A DNA stretch of 64,000 nt, taken from Candidatus Thermokryptus mobilis. Its GTDB lineage: Bacteria; Bacteroidota; Ignavibacteria; Kryptoniales; Kryptoniaceae. Below the pieces are notes generated by a model that was given only the letters and a program-made list of their open reading frames with translations, was not told where the DNA came from and made no database searches. The stretch lies in contig NZ_FAOO01000002.1 in assembly GCF_900070205.1 (NCBI RefSeq), positions 124,001-188,000 of the forward strand. Reading direction: 5' to 3'. The translations under genes and the position numbers were made by a program. This document shows, piece by piece, positions 1 through 7,759 of this stretch (positions within the stretch are counted from its first letter, which is position 1; each line of letters starts with the position of its first letter).

Positions 1-1188
1 CAACATCAAGTGATTCACTTATTCGGTGCGTTTAACTTCATGCTGTTATTTTCCGGGGTTTCCATCTTAACATTTAGGTTGACCAATGACTTAAAATCAG
101 TGATTTTGAGCGGTTCAATTATAGCGTTTGTCTTCCCACATCTTAATTTAGTTTCAAACCCCGTTGAAGGAAGTTCCTTTTTACTTGGGATTTCATGGGC
201 TCTTTTCACCTTATACTTCTGGAAGGATGAAAACCTAAACTTTACCTTCAAACTCGCTGGAATATTGAGCGTATTTTTGATTGACATATTCATCGGATTT
301 ATTTTAAGCATCTTGATCTTAACGGGAGAAACTTTTGAAACTTGGAAAAAAGAGAAAAGTTCTCGTTTGATCTTTACTGCTCCTTTAATTTTCCTCTCAC
401 TTCTTGTTTTTGAGTTTTATATTTTCCGCCATGACCCCAAACTTATGACCCTCGCTTACGCTTTGCTCTACAATCAAGAGATATCCAGCGTTGTATCCCG
501 AGACATTGGGATATTTTTAATTCTCATCTCACTCCTTGGCTCCGTCATTGGAATTTTCTCCGGGTTGATGTTTTACAGCGTATTAACTTTTACCCTGGTA
601 ATATTGATTTCTCTCTGCGAGCTTTCAATTTTAAGCTTCATACCATACGAGCAATTCTACCCGCTTGTGTTTGTTCTCTCAACCCTTTGGCTTTCCTTTT
701 TGATTTCAAAAATTTTAAATCATAGAAAATTTTTGCGCGATGTTATAACTTTACTTACGGCTCTTCTTGTCACGCTCAATGGTCTTCTTGCTGGTTCTGT
801 GAAACTTGATACACCAATTGAACCCGACGAATTCGTCGTCCTTGTTGATAAAATCAGTAAAGATAACCTGCCGTTTTCATTCGCTATCGTCTCCCATCGT
901 GGGACAAAGGCAATGGTGGAAAACTTATCATGGTTTATGGATTGGGAATATTTTGCAAAAAATTATATTTTTATAGATGATGTCAAAAAAATTTACGATG
1001 TGGTTTACATACTCGTTCCAGAGAAAGAAGCAATTGACAAGATAAACAAAGCATTTTTACCGCCAATTGAAAATTTACCCGAAGTTCTTGACTCAATTTG
1101 TGTAAACTACAAATACGCAAGGGCACAGGTATATTTTAAAGGCAGATATGTGAAAGCTTATAAACTAACGAAGTTGAGAAATGATTGA
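1..1188 (+). CDS. Polytopic membrane protein, 5' end outside window
   Basis: The reading frame is open at the left edge (the first in-window start-like codon is a GTG at 10), so the true start is probably upstream. The visible 392 residues begin with about eight hydrophobic segments and end in a soluble domain of roughly 120 residues (from about residue 270) without transmembrane character. I recognise no catalytic motif. The overall shape, a multi-span membrane core with a soluble tail, resembles GT-C-type glycosyltransferases or polysaccharide export proteins, but this is only a resemblance. The stop overlaps the next start by 8 bases, so it is translationally coupled to the PP2C phosphatase gene. 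Function unknown. Confidence 0.6.
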   Translation, partial: QHQVIHLFGAFNFMLLFSGVSILTFRLTNDLKSVILSGSIIAFVFPHLNLVSNPVEGSSFLLGISWALFTLYFWKDENLNFTFKLAGILSVFLIDIFIGFILSILILTGETFETWKKEKSSRLIFTAPLIFLSLLVFEFYIFRHDPKLMTLAYALLYNQEISSVVSRDIGIFLILISLLGSVIGIFSGLMFYSVLTFTLVILISLCELSILSFIPYEQFYPLVFVLSTLWLSFLISKILNHRKFLRDVITLLTALLVTLNGLLAGSVKLDTPIEPDEFVVLVDKISKDNLPFSFAIVSHRGTKAMVENLSWFMDWEYFAKNYIFIDDVKKIYDVVYILVPEKEAIDKINKAFLPPIENLPEVLDSICVNYKYARAQVYFKGRYVKAYKLTKLRND

Positions 1189-2623
1189 ACGTCTTATAAA
1201 AATATACACCGAGAAATTCTCAAAGTTTTCACGAGCCAGGTTTGCTGTATTTGATAGGAACGGAAGGTTAATAGCGAAGACAGGTGAGTTTGAGGATTTT
1301 GAGAATGGGATAAAGGTTGATCTTATGTCAAGTTATGGTGAGATGTTTCTCTATGTCAAGCCATCGGAAAACGCAGAAATGGAGATTGAGCTTTTGAAAT
1401 TTTTATACACTGAGCTTTTAAACTACGAGGGTTATATAGAGCAACTCGTCAAGGAGCTTGCAAACAGACAAGAGGAGCTCAGCATCGTTTATGATATTAT
1501 AGCAAGGGCAAGTTTGGTATTTGATGAGGCTGAGATAGCGAAAATAGTTATGGGTAAAATCAACTCAATGCTATCACCAAAGGCATGCATAATTGGAATT
1601 TTTGAGGGGGATACTTTAAATCAAAAGTATGCAAGCGGTGTGATTAACGGGGATATGAAGTTTGAAGCTGAAAAATTGATTGATAGAGCAATTAAGCAGA
1701 GAAATTTTATAATTTTGTCCAGGAAAATGGCTGTCCCGATGCTTTCCGGGGAAAAACCTATAGGTGGAATTTTTGTCTATAGCGATAAAACTGAATTTGA
1801 CACAACGGATGCAAAACTACTTTTAACGCTTGGGAACTATGCTGGTATTATACTTTATAGGAACCAACTTATTGAGGAGATAAAGAGGGCTGAAGTTGTA
1901 AGACACGAGATTGAGCTCGCAAAAAGGATTCAAGAAAATTTGCTCCCCAAGTTCATACCAAGATTTGAAGGTCTTGATATATTTGCACTTATAAAGCCAA
2001 GCTCAGTTATAGGCGGTGATTATTACGATTTCATAACGGATAAAGGGAGAAGGATTTTCTTAATAGCTGATGTGTCAGGGCACGGTATAAGCTCGGCTCT
2101 TTTACTATCAAGCTTGAGGAGCATTGTGAAATTAATGTATGAGTTTTCAAAGTCCACAGGTGACTTTCTTTCTCTTATAAACGATGTCATTTATAAAGAC
2201 ACCTCTGAAATAGGGATGTATTCAACGATTTTCGTGGGCGAATATAATTCAACTGAGGGAACGGTTACCTATTCAAATGCTGGTCATGTTCCACCTTTAT
2301 TTTTCAGACGAAGAAATAATGAAATTTTTGAGCTTGAGGTTCATGGAGCACCTGTGGGCTTGTTTGAAGGGGAAAATTATGAAGTCAATCAAATCTTACT
2401 TTCAACTGGGGATATGATACTTGCCTTTACAGATGGTTTGACGGAACTGAGAAATGAAAAAGGCGAATTTTTTGGGATTGAAAACCTAAAGAAATTAATC
2501 TTTGATACAAGAGATAAATCCGCCTCAGAGATTTGCAATATAATTTATGAAAGCGCTCTGAAGTTCAAGGGAAACGCTGAACAAAAGGATGATATAACAT
2601 TGCTCGTCATAAAAAAGGTTTAA
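1181..2623 (+). CDS. GAF-domain PP2C/SpoIIE-type serine phosphatase (RsbU-like)
   Basis: A 480-residue protein. A GAF-like sensory domain occupies about residues 98-230, followed by a helical linker (230-260) and a SpoIIE/PP2C phosphatase domain (260-480). The metal-binding motifs are visible: GGDYYDF (278-284), ADVSGHG (296-302), SNAGH (365-369), TDGLTE (417-422) and the C-terminal KDDITLLV with Asp470/471. This family dephosphorylates STAS-domain anti-sigma antagonists in partner-switching pathways. A STAS domain is encoded two genes downstream, which is a plausible substrate. There are no membrane segments, so it is cytoplasmic. ATG start overlapping the upstream stop by 8 bases; 7 bases separate it from the receiver gene. 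No RsbW-type kinase is seen in the window. Confidence 0.9.
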   Translation: MIERLIKIYTEKFSKFSRARFAVFDRNGRLIAKTGEFEDFENGIKVDLMSSYGEMFLYVKPSENAEMEIELLKFLYTELLNYEGYIEQLVKELANRQEELSIVYDIIARASLVFDEAEIAKIVMGKINSMLSPKACIIGIFEGDTLNQKYASGVINGDMKFEAEKLIDRAIKQRNFIILSRKMAVPMLSGEKPIGGIFVYSDKTEFDTTDAKLLLTLGNYAGIILYRNQLIEEIKRAEVVRHEIELAKRIQENLLPKFIPRFEGLDIFALIKPSSVIGGDYYDFITDKGRRIFLIADVSGHGISSALLLSSLRSIVKLMYEFSKSTGDFLSLINDVIYKDTSEIGMYSTIFVGEYNSTEGTVTYSNAGHVPPLFFRRRNNEIFELEVHGAPVGLFEGENYEVNQILLSTGDMILAFTDGLTELRNEKGEFFGIENLKKLIFDTRDKSASEICNIIYESALKFKGNAEQKDDITLLVIKKV

Positions 2624-2630
2624 GGAAGAA

Positions 2631-3002
2631 ATGGCATATAAAATTCTTGTAGTTGATGATGACATAACGGTTCAGCGATTGCTTGAGTTTATCCTGCGTA
2701 AACTTGATGTTGAAATTTTAATAGCAGGTGATGGTGAAACCGCAATTGAGATGATAAGAAAGGAGAAACCCGGACTTGTATTTCTTGATGTTATGATGCC
2801 TGGTAAAAACGGGATTGAGGTATGTCGCGAGGTAAAACAGGACCCAGAGCTCAAGGACATATATATTGTCATGTTAACCGCTATGGGAGAGGAATCAGAA
2901 GTAAGGGCTATGCTTGATTCAGGAGCTAATGAATATGTCCCGAAACCGTTCAGCCCGTCGGGGATAATTGAGATAGTTAAAAAAGTAATTTCGCAAAAGT
3001 GA
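2631..3002 (+). CDS. Single-domain response regulator (CheY-like)
   Basis: A 123-residue stand-alone receiver with no output domain. The acidic pocket is VVDDD (7-11), the phosphoacceptor is Asp53 (FLDVMMPG), the switch threonine is Thr83 (MLTAMG) and the conserved lysine is Lys105 (PKPF). All catalytic residues are present, so it should be phosphorylatable. It lies between a PP2C phosphatase and a GAF/HD/STAS protein with TGATG-type overlap at its end, so it probably passes a signal within this module by protein-protein contact. No histidine kinase is in the same operon; the hybrid kinase at 7738-9831 on the opposite strand is the closest. Confidence 0.9.
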   Translation: MAYKILVVDDDITVQRLLEFILRKLDVEILIAGDGETAIEMIRKEKPGLVFLDVMMPGKNGIEVCREVKQDPELKDIYIVMLTAMGEESEVRAMLDSGANEYVPKPFSPSGIIEIVKKVISQK

Positions 3003-5050
3003 TGTTAAGCAAAATCCTTGGGAAAGAGGAAAGGAAGCTTGTTGATGTGTGGAGAGAATTTGGGAAATTTATGTTTTTTGAAAGGTCATCAGCTGAAGGC
3101 TTTGAATTTATATTTGATGTGCTTGAGGGTGTCTTTAAAGCGCCAGCTTACTATATTTACTCCGTCTCCGTTTCCGGTGAAGGTTTAATACTTGAAAGCA
3201 TGCGCTTAAGAAGCGAAAGGATAGATAAACTTGATGAAGAAGTAAGTGAGTCAATAAAAGAGCCAGAGTTAAAGATGGTTTTGAGAGATGAATATAAAAA
3301 CTTCGGTTACGCTTTGATTTGGGCTGGGGAATTCATAAACATCCCGCTTTATCTTTCTGGCAAATATATCGGAAATGCTTTCTGCGGTCCATATGAACGC
3401 GAATCCTTTGACAAGGAAATAATCCTCTGGATGAAAAATTTCTCAGAAGCTTGTGCCATCGCTTTAAGGCAGATAAAGCTTGGGGAGGAAATGCGCTCAA
3501 AAATTCACCTTCTTGAGTCACGGGCAAATGTCAGCAAAAAGATGCTTGGCTCAACTCTTGAAATGAATAAATTCTTAAACCTCCTCCTTGAACTTGCCAT
3601 CACTGCTACAGGAAGCGATGCTGGCTTTATAGCAATGTGGGATGACAAAGTCAAGAGAATGAAATTGAAAGCGAGCAAAAACTTATCCGATGATTTTATA
3701 AATAACCTTGACCTAAATCCCGACACCGGGCTCTTTGAATGGGTTGGAGAGGAGATGATAGTTCGCGATTTTGATTTTTTGTTGAAGTTTAAGGTGAATT
3801 CAATAATTGCGGTCCCACTTGCCGAGGAGAAGAAATTGCTGGGGATATTTTCACTGATAAATTTCAAGAAATTAAAACAATTTGATGAATTCGCTCTGAA
3901 AATACTCTCCTCTTTCGTTGAACAGATAAAAATTGTCGTGCAGAACTTTGACCTGTTCAACCAATTCAGCGAAAGATACTTGAAAACATTGATGGCTTTA
4001 GCTGAAGCGTATGATATGAGAAGTGAATTCACAGCTGGACACTCAAACAGGGTTACGAACCTTGCGATTGAGATAGGGAAAAAACTTGGACTTGAAATGG
4101 AAAAAATTAGAGAGCTTAAAATTTCGGCGCTTCTTCACGATGTCGGTATGTGCGGTGTCGTTGACATTGGCGAGGGCTATCAAGCTGATTTCAATCATCC
4201 GATAATTGGAGCGAGCATGCTTGAAATTCTACCCATAAGCCCAGATATAATTGAAGGTGTTAGAACGCATCAGGAGTGGTATGACGGGTGGGGTTTCCCT
4301 CAAGGTTTAAAAGGTGAAGAAATACCGTTGTTTGGCAGAATCCTCGGACTTTGCGAATTTTTCGTTGAGATGTCATCAAATTCAAAGTTAAGAAAAGCCC
4401 TCAGCTATTCACAACTTGAAGCAGAGATAAGGCAAAGGTCGGGCTCTCAATTTGACCCTAAAATCGTCTCCGCCTTCTTCTCAGTTATGAACGAAAAAAG
4501 GCAAAATGCGGGGACAGATTGGATTGAAGAGTGTTGGAAATTCAAAGGTGAACCGAAAGATGTATGTTCAAGATGTCCTGTCTATGAAAGCAAATTGAAA
4601 AAGTGCTGGCAATCGCCCGAAAATATGTGTAGGTTTCACGGCGATTACACTTGCGACGAATGCTTCATTTTCCTTGAATGGATTGAAAGAGTAAAAACAA
4701 AAAAATTGGAAAGTAAAATGGAATACAATGTCACGGAAAAAAACAACTACGCAATAGTTAAACTTAAAGGGGAACTTGATGTCGGCAGTTCAATTCAAGT
4801 AAGAGAACTATTCAAGGGCTTGATTGAAAAGGGAAAGGTAAATATAATCATTGATTTTTCCGATGTGACTTTCATTGACAGTTCTGGGCTTGGAATTATA
4901 GTTGTCGCCTATAGAAACGCAAAAGAAAAGGGCGGAACCATAAAATTTGCAAATGTCAATCAAAGGATAAGAAAACTTTTTGAGATAACGAGAACGGAGA
5001 AACATTTTGAATTTTACGAAACGCTTGACGATGCGGAAAGGTCATTTTAA
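3002..5050 (+). CDS. GAF / degenerate HD-GYP / cysteine-cluster / STAS signalling protein
   Basis: About 682 residues from the ATG that overlaps the receiver stop (TGATG); a GTG one codon earlier is less likely. In order: an N-terminal region of about 180 residues; a GAF-like domain (about 185-318); an HD-GYP-like domain (about 340-500); a cysteine cluster (512-555); and a C-terminal STAS domain (575-683) with the DSSGLG phosphoserine loop. The HD part keeps one His (AGHSN), the HD pair (LLHDVG) and a later His (NHP), but the HHE motif is THQE, GYP is GFP, and the usual DxYDA is CEFFVE. Phosphodiesterase activity is therefore doubtful and it may be a binding domain. The cysteine segment (ECW, CSRCP, KCW, MC, CDEC) resembles the two-CW type and may bind metal. 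The STAS domain is a likely substrate of the PP2C enzyme upstream. Confidence 0.85.
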   Translation: MLSKILGKEERKLVDVWREFGKFMFFERSSAEGFEFIFDVLEGVFKAPAYYIYSVSVSGEGLILESMRLRSERIDKLDEEVSESIKEPELKMVLRDEYKNFGYALIWAGEFINIPLYLSGKYIGNAFCGPYERESFDKEIILWMKNFSEACAIALRQIKLGEEMRSKIHLLESRANVSKKMLGSTLEMNKFLNLLLELAITATGSDAGFIAMWDDKVKRMKLKASKNLSDDFINNLDLNPDTGLFEWVGEEMIVRDFDFLLKFKVNSIIAVPLAEEKKLLGIFSLINFKKLKQFDEFALKILSSFVEQIKIVVQNFDLFNQFSERYLKTLMALAEAYDMRSEFTAGHSNRVTNLAIEIGKKLGLEMEKIRELKISALLHDVGMCGVVDIGEGYQADFNHPIIGASMLEILPISPDIIEGVRTHQEWYDGWGFPQGLKGEEIPLFGRILGLCEFFVEMSSNSKLRKALSYSQLEAEIRQRSGSQFDPKIVSAFFSVMNEKRQNAGTDWIEECWKFKGEPKDVCSRCPVYESKLKKCWQSPENMCRFHGDYTCDECFIFLEWIERVKTKKLESKMEYNVTEKNNYAIVKLKGELDVGSSIQVRELFKGLIEKGKVNIIIDFSDVTFIDSSGLGIIVVAYRNAKEKGGTIKFANVNQRIRKLFEITRTEKHFEFYETLDDAERSF

Positions 5051-6872
5051 AATACTCTTTCTCATCCCATTTTTAGTTTTTTCAAATTGTAGCGGGAAAA
5101 GAAACGAAATCAACTTGACGATACAAAAAAGCGAAAAGCTACTTCTTATATATGACTCTTCTGATCTTTATGCTCTTGAATGTGTTGAAAACGCAAGGAT
5201 GTCTTTTAAATACGCAAAACTTTTATATGACGAGATAGACCTAAAAAACTACAAAGGTGGCGAACTTTCAAAACTCGGAAATTACTTTGCGATAGTCCTT
5301 GCGACCGAATTCATAAAAAAACTTACAAAATCAGATTGCGAACATTTAAAGTCGTTTGTTTCGTCAGGGGGAGGTCTTGCAGTTATTTACCGCGGATACA
5401 ATGAAAATTTAGCCGACATCTTTGGAGTTAGGATTAGAGATCAAAACCAGCCATTTTTAAAACGTGGTCGTTCGGGTCTTCACTTTAAAAGTGATTTCAT
5501 CCCTGGTTTAAAAGGGACGGCAATTCCTGATTCAATACTTCGCGATATTTCAATGTTTGATTTCGTTCATGTGGGCGACAAAAATATAATTGCAGCTACA
5601 TCTTCTGGAATACCCGTGGCTTGGAATTTAAGATATGGCATGGGAAAAGTCACCTATTGGAACTCTTCTATTCTTTCAAATAGGTCTTTCCGTGGTTTCA
5701 TAACGCAAACGATCGCTTCCGTCTCATCAAAATTTGTTCAACCGATAGCGAATTTTTCTGTCATTTTTATTGACGATTTCCCAACCTCTGTTCCCAATGC
5801 GGTAAAAAAGATTATATGGGACGAATTCAAAATGAACTTGGCGGAGTTTCATTTTTTAGTTTTTTATCCCGATATGCTCAAATTGTCAAACGAGTTCGGA
5901 TTAAAATACACTGCAGGTCTTGTTTTCAACTACGGGGCGAGTATAACGCCACCCTTTCACTTGAATGAGTGGAGGATGGGAAAAGCAAATGTTCTCAGCA
6001 AGGAAATTGAAGTTTCAAAAACGATAGCAAAGCAGTTCAAAATCAACCATGAGCTTGGATTCCACGGCTACAATCATACATCTCTTTTAGTTGATGATTG
6101 GGGGGACATTGAGAATATGAAAAGAGCTATAGAGTATGCTATGAAAAAGTGGAAAGAGGAAGGGCTTGGAAATCCACCTGTAACATACATACCGCCGATG
6201 AATTTAATTGATTCTGTTGGAATTCAAGCGCTTGTGCAGTCGGCTCCATCTATCAAAGTAATCGCTGGACTATACGCTGGCTTTTTTGAACTCGGTCAAA
6301 GAAGAGAATTTGGTCCAGAACCTTGGAATGGGAAATTTTATTGTATACCGAGGGTTTCAGCTGGATTTATGATTGATGATTATACGAAGGCGATAATTTT
6401 AAGTGCTATTGCGATGTTAGGCGTTTGGACACACTTTGTTCACCCGGATGATGTAATCTACACACCTGAAGAAGTTGAAAATCCTGAGCTTATAAGAAAT
6501 TGGTTCAGTTTGCCATGGCGTGGGACAAAAGAAGAAGGGCTTTATTTCAAGTTTAGGAACTGGGTCAAAACTTTAAAGGCAAATTATCCTTACCTGAGGT
6601 TTATGAAGTGTGAAGATGCTTATGAAGAGATGAAAAGGTTTGACGACTTAAAAATTGAATATGAATTCTCAAACGATGAGATAAAAATCAAGGTAAATCA
6701 AAAAGATGCCTTCATCATCGTTCAGTTTGACGCAATTTATAAAGGCGTTGATGTGTTAAACGCAAACATAATTCATTATGGGCAAACATCAACTACTAAC
6801 TATGTGGTACTTAAAACCGAAAGCGAGCCCATCATTTTAAAATTAAAAACAAAAGTGACAGCTCTGGGATGA
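5031..6872 (+). CDS. Lipoprotein with GATase-like and polysaccharide-deacetylase-like domains (DUF2194-like)
   Basis: The frame can start at a TTG (5007), but the ATG at 5031 gives a short basic N-terminus, a hydrophobic stretch and a Cys (FSNC), so I choose it (613 residues). An N-terminal Rossmann/GATase-like part (about 25-230) is followed by a domain beginning with FIDDFP (about 246) and containing HGYNH (about 344). This Asp-Asp plus HxxxH pattern is the metal triad of CE4 polysaccharide deacetylases. A beta-rich tail ends the protein. The layout matches my memory of DUF2194 proteins found with exopolysaccharide genes; that label is not verified by search. The gene overlaps the upstream STAS gene by 20 bases and the next gene by 4 (ATGA). 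Likely periplasmic or outer-membrane anchored. Confidence 0.65.
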   Translation: MRKGHFKILFLIPFLVFSNCSGKRNEINLTIQKSEKLLLIYDSSDLYALECVENARMSFKYAKLLYDEIDLKNYKGGELSKLGNYFAIVLATEFIKKLTKSDCEHLKSFVSSGGGLAVIYRGYNENLADIFGVRIRDQNQPFLKRGRSGLHFKSDFIPGLKGTAIPDSILRDISMFDFVHVGDKNIIAATSSGIPVAWNLRYGMGKVTYWNSSILSNRSFRGFITQTIASVSSKFVQPIANFSVIFIDDFPTSVPNAVKKIIWDEFKMNLAEFHFLVFYPDMLKLSNEFGLKYTAGLVFNYGASITPPFHLNEWRMGKANVLSKEIEVSKTIAKQFKINHELGFHGYNHTSLLVDDWGDIENMKRAIEYAMKKWKEEGLGNPPVTYIPPMNLIDSVGIQALVQSAPSIKVIAGLYAGFFELGQRREFGPEPWNGKFYCIPRVSAGFMIDDYTKAIILSAIAMLGVWTHFVHPDDVIYTPEEVENPELIRNWFSLPWRGTKEEGLYFKFRNWVKTLKANYPYLRFMKCEDAYEEMKRFDDLKIEYEFSNDEIKIKVNQKDAFIIVQFDAIYKGVDVLNANIIHYGQTSTTNYVVLKTESEPIILKLKTKVTALG

Positions 6873-7759
6873 GATCTTTTGTTATGGAGTTGAAAAGCAC
6901 CTTTTTCCATCTTAGTTTTAACATATCTTTCGCTTTCCTTCCTTTATTTCTTTGGGGCTATGTTTTAAGCGGAGCGGATATAACCGCGAGGTTTTGGATT
7001 GGGATTTTAATTTTACATCTTTTGATTTATCCCGGTATGAATGGAATTTACGCATATTTTAGCAAAAGAAAGGGTTTGATATCGGGGCTTTGGGACATCA
7101 AACCAGCTTCTAAATTTACACTTTTTATTTCCTTGATTTTTGTTTTGGCGGGCGTTTTTACAAGTTTAAGATCAAATTGCTTCTATTCTCTGACAACCTC
7201 AGTGATTTTATTCATTTTATTTTCGCTCCCATTTACAGGTATAAAGTCAAAACCCTTCTGGGGTATTTTGGTGATCTCATTTTCTTACGCGATTGCTGGA
7301 TTCGGTAGTGGATGGCTTTGTGGGAGCAACTTAAATAATTTTTTCAAAGATTTATTCAATATCGTTGGGTTCATCTCGGCGGTTACTTTTGTAGCTGGCT
7401 TCTATACTTTATCACTTGTTTACAGAATTTCGGAGGATTCCGAAAGAAAAGGGGACCACTTCATTGAGAATCTTGGGGAGAGTAGATCGTTCGGAATTGC
7501 AAAGTTAATGCTTTCAATCGCTGGGATAACCGCAACTGTTGTCGTAGCGGGAAAATTTACGCTTTATGAGTTGATCGGGGTAATACTTTATTTCTTGATC
7601 GGTTTTCTCGCTGTTGATAGGTTTGAGAAGAATTTTCATCTCCAAAAAGAGATACAAAATTACAGGACGGTTTTAAGTTTTAACATCACAAACTCAACTG
7701 TTCTCTCACTTTATCTGCTTTTTAGAATTATCGCCTCTCACTTTTTGTTTATTGATTGA
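6869..7759 (+). CDS. UbiA-like prenyltransferase-family membrane protein, first Asp motif missing
   Basis: A 296-residue polytopic protein with about eight or nine membrane spans. The spacing of two polar loops resembles UbiA prenyltransferases: an N-containing loop (YPGMNGIYAYFSKRKG) and a second loop with EDSERKGD. The second loop keeps the DxxxxxD type acidic pair that binds the prenyl diphosphate Mg2+, but the first loop lacks the usual NDxxDxxxD aspartates. It may be an inactive or divergent member, or an unrelated membrane protein. It is coupled to the upstream gene by an ATGA overlap. Its 3' end overlaps the convergent kinase gene by 22 bases, so the last codons are antisense to that gene. 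Confidence 0.5.
   Translation: MRSFVMELKSTFFHLSFNISFAFLPLFLWGYVLSGADITARFWIGILILHLLIYPGMNGIYAYFSKRKGLISGLWDIKPASKFTLFISLIFVLAGVFTSLRSNCFYSLTTSVILFILFSLPFTGIKSKPFWGILVISFSYAIAGFGSGWLCGSNLNNFFKDLFNIVGFISAVTFVAGFYTLSLVYRISEDSERKGDHFIENLGESRSFGIAKLMLSIAGITATVVVAGKFTLYELIGVILYFLIGFLAVDRFEKNFHLQKEIQNYRTVLSFNITNSTVLSLYLLFRIIASHFLFID

Noticed and set aside
3505-4032. Long open frame on the minus strand (175 codons)
   Set aside because: It lies wholly inside the GAF/HD/STAS gene, shows no recognisable domain and is serine/phenylalanine/isoleucine-rich as expected for an antisense shadow of Lys/Glu-rich coding DNA.
5007-5030. Upstream TTG start for the DUF2194-like lipoprotein
   Set aside because: It adds eight residues before the basic signal peptide and lies deeper in the STAS gene; the ATG at 5031 gives a proper lipoprotein signal.
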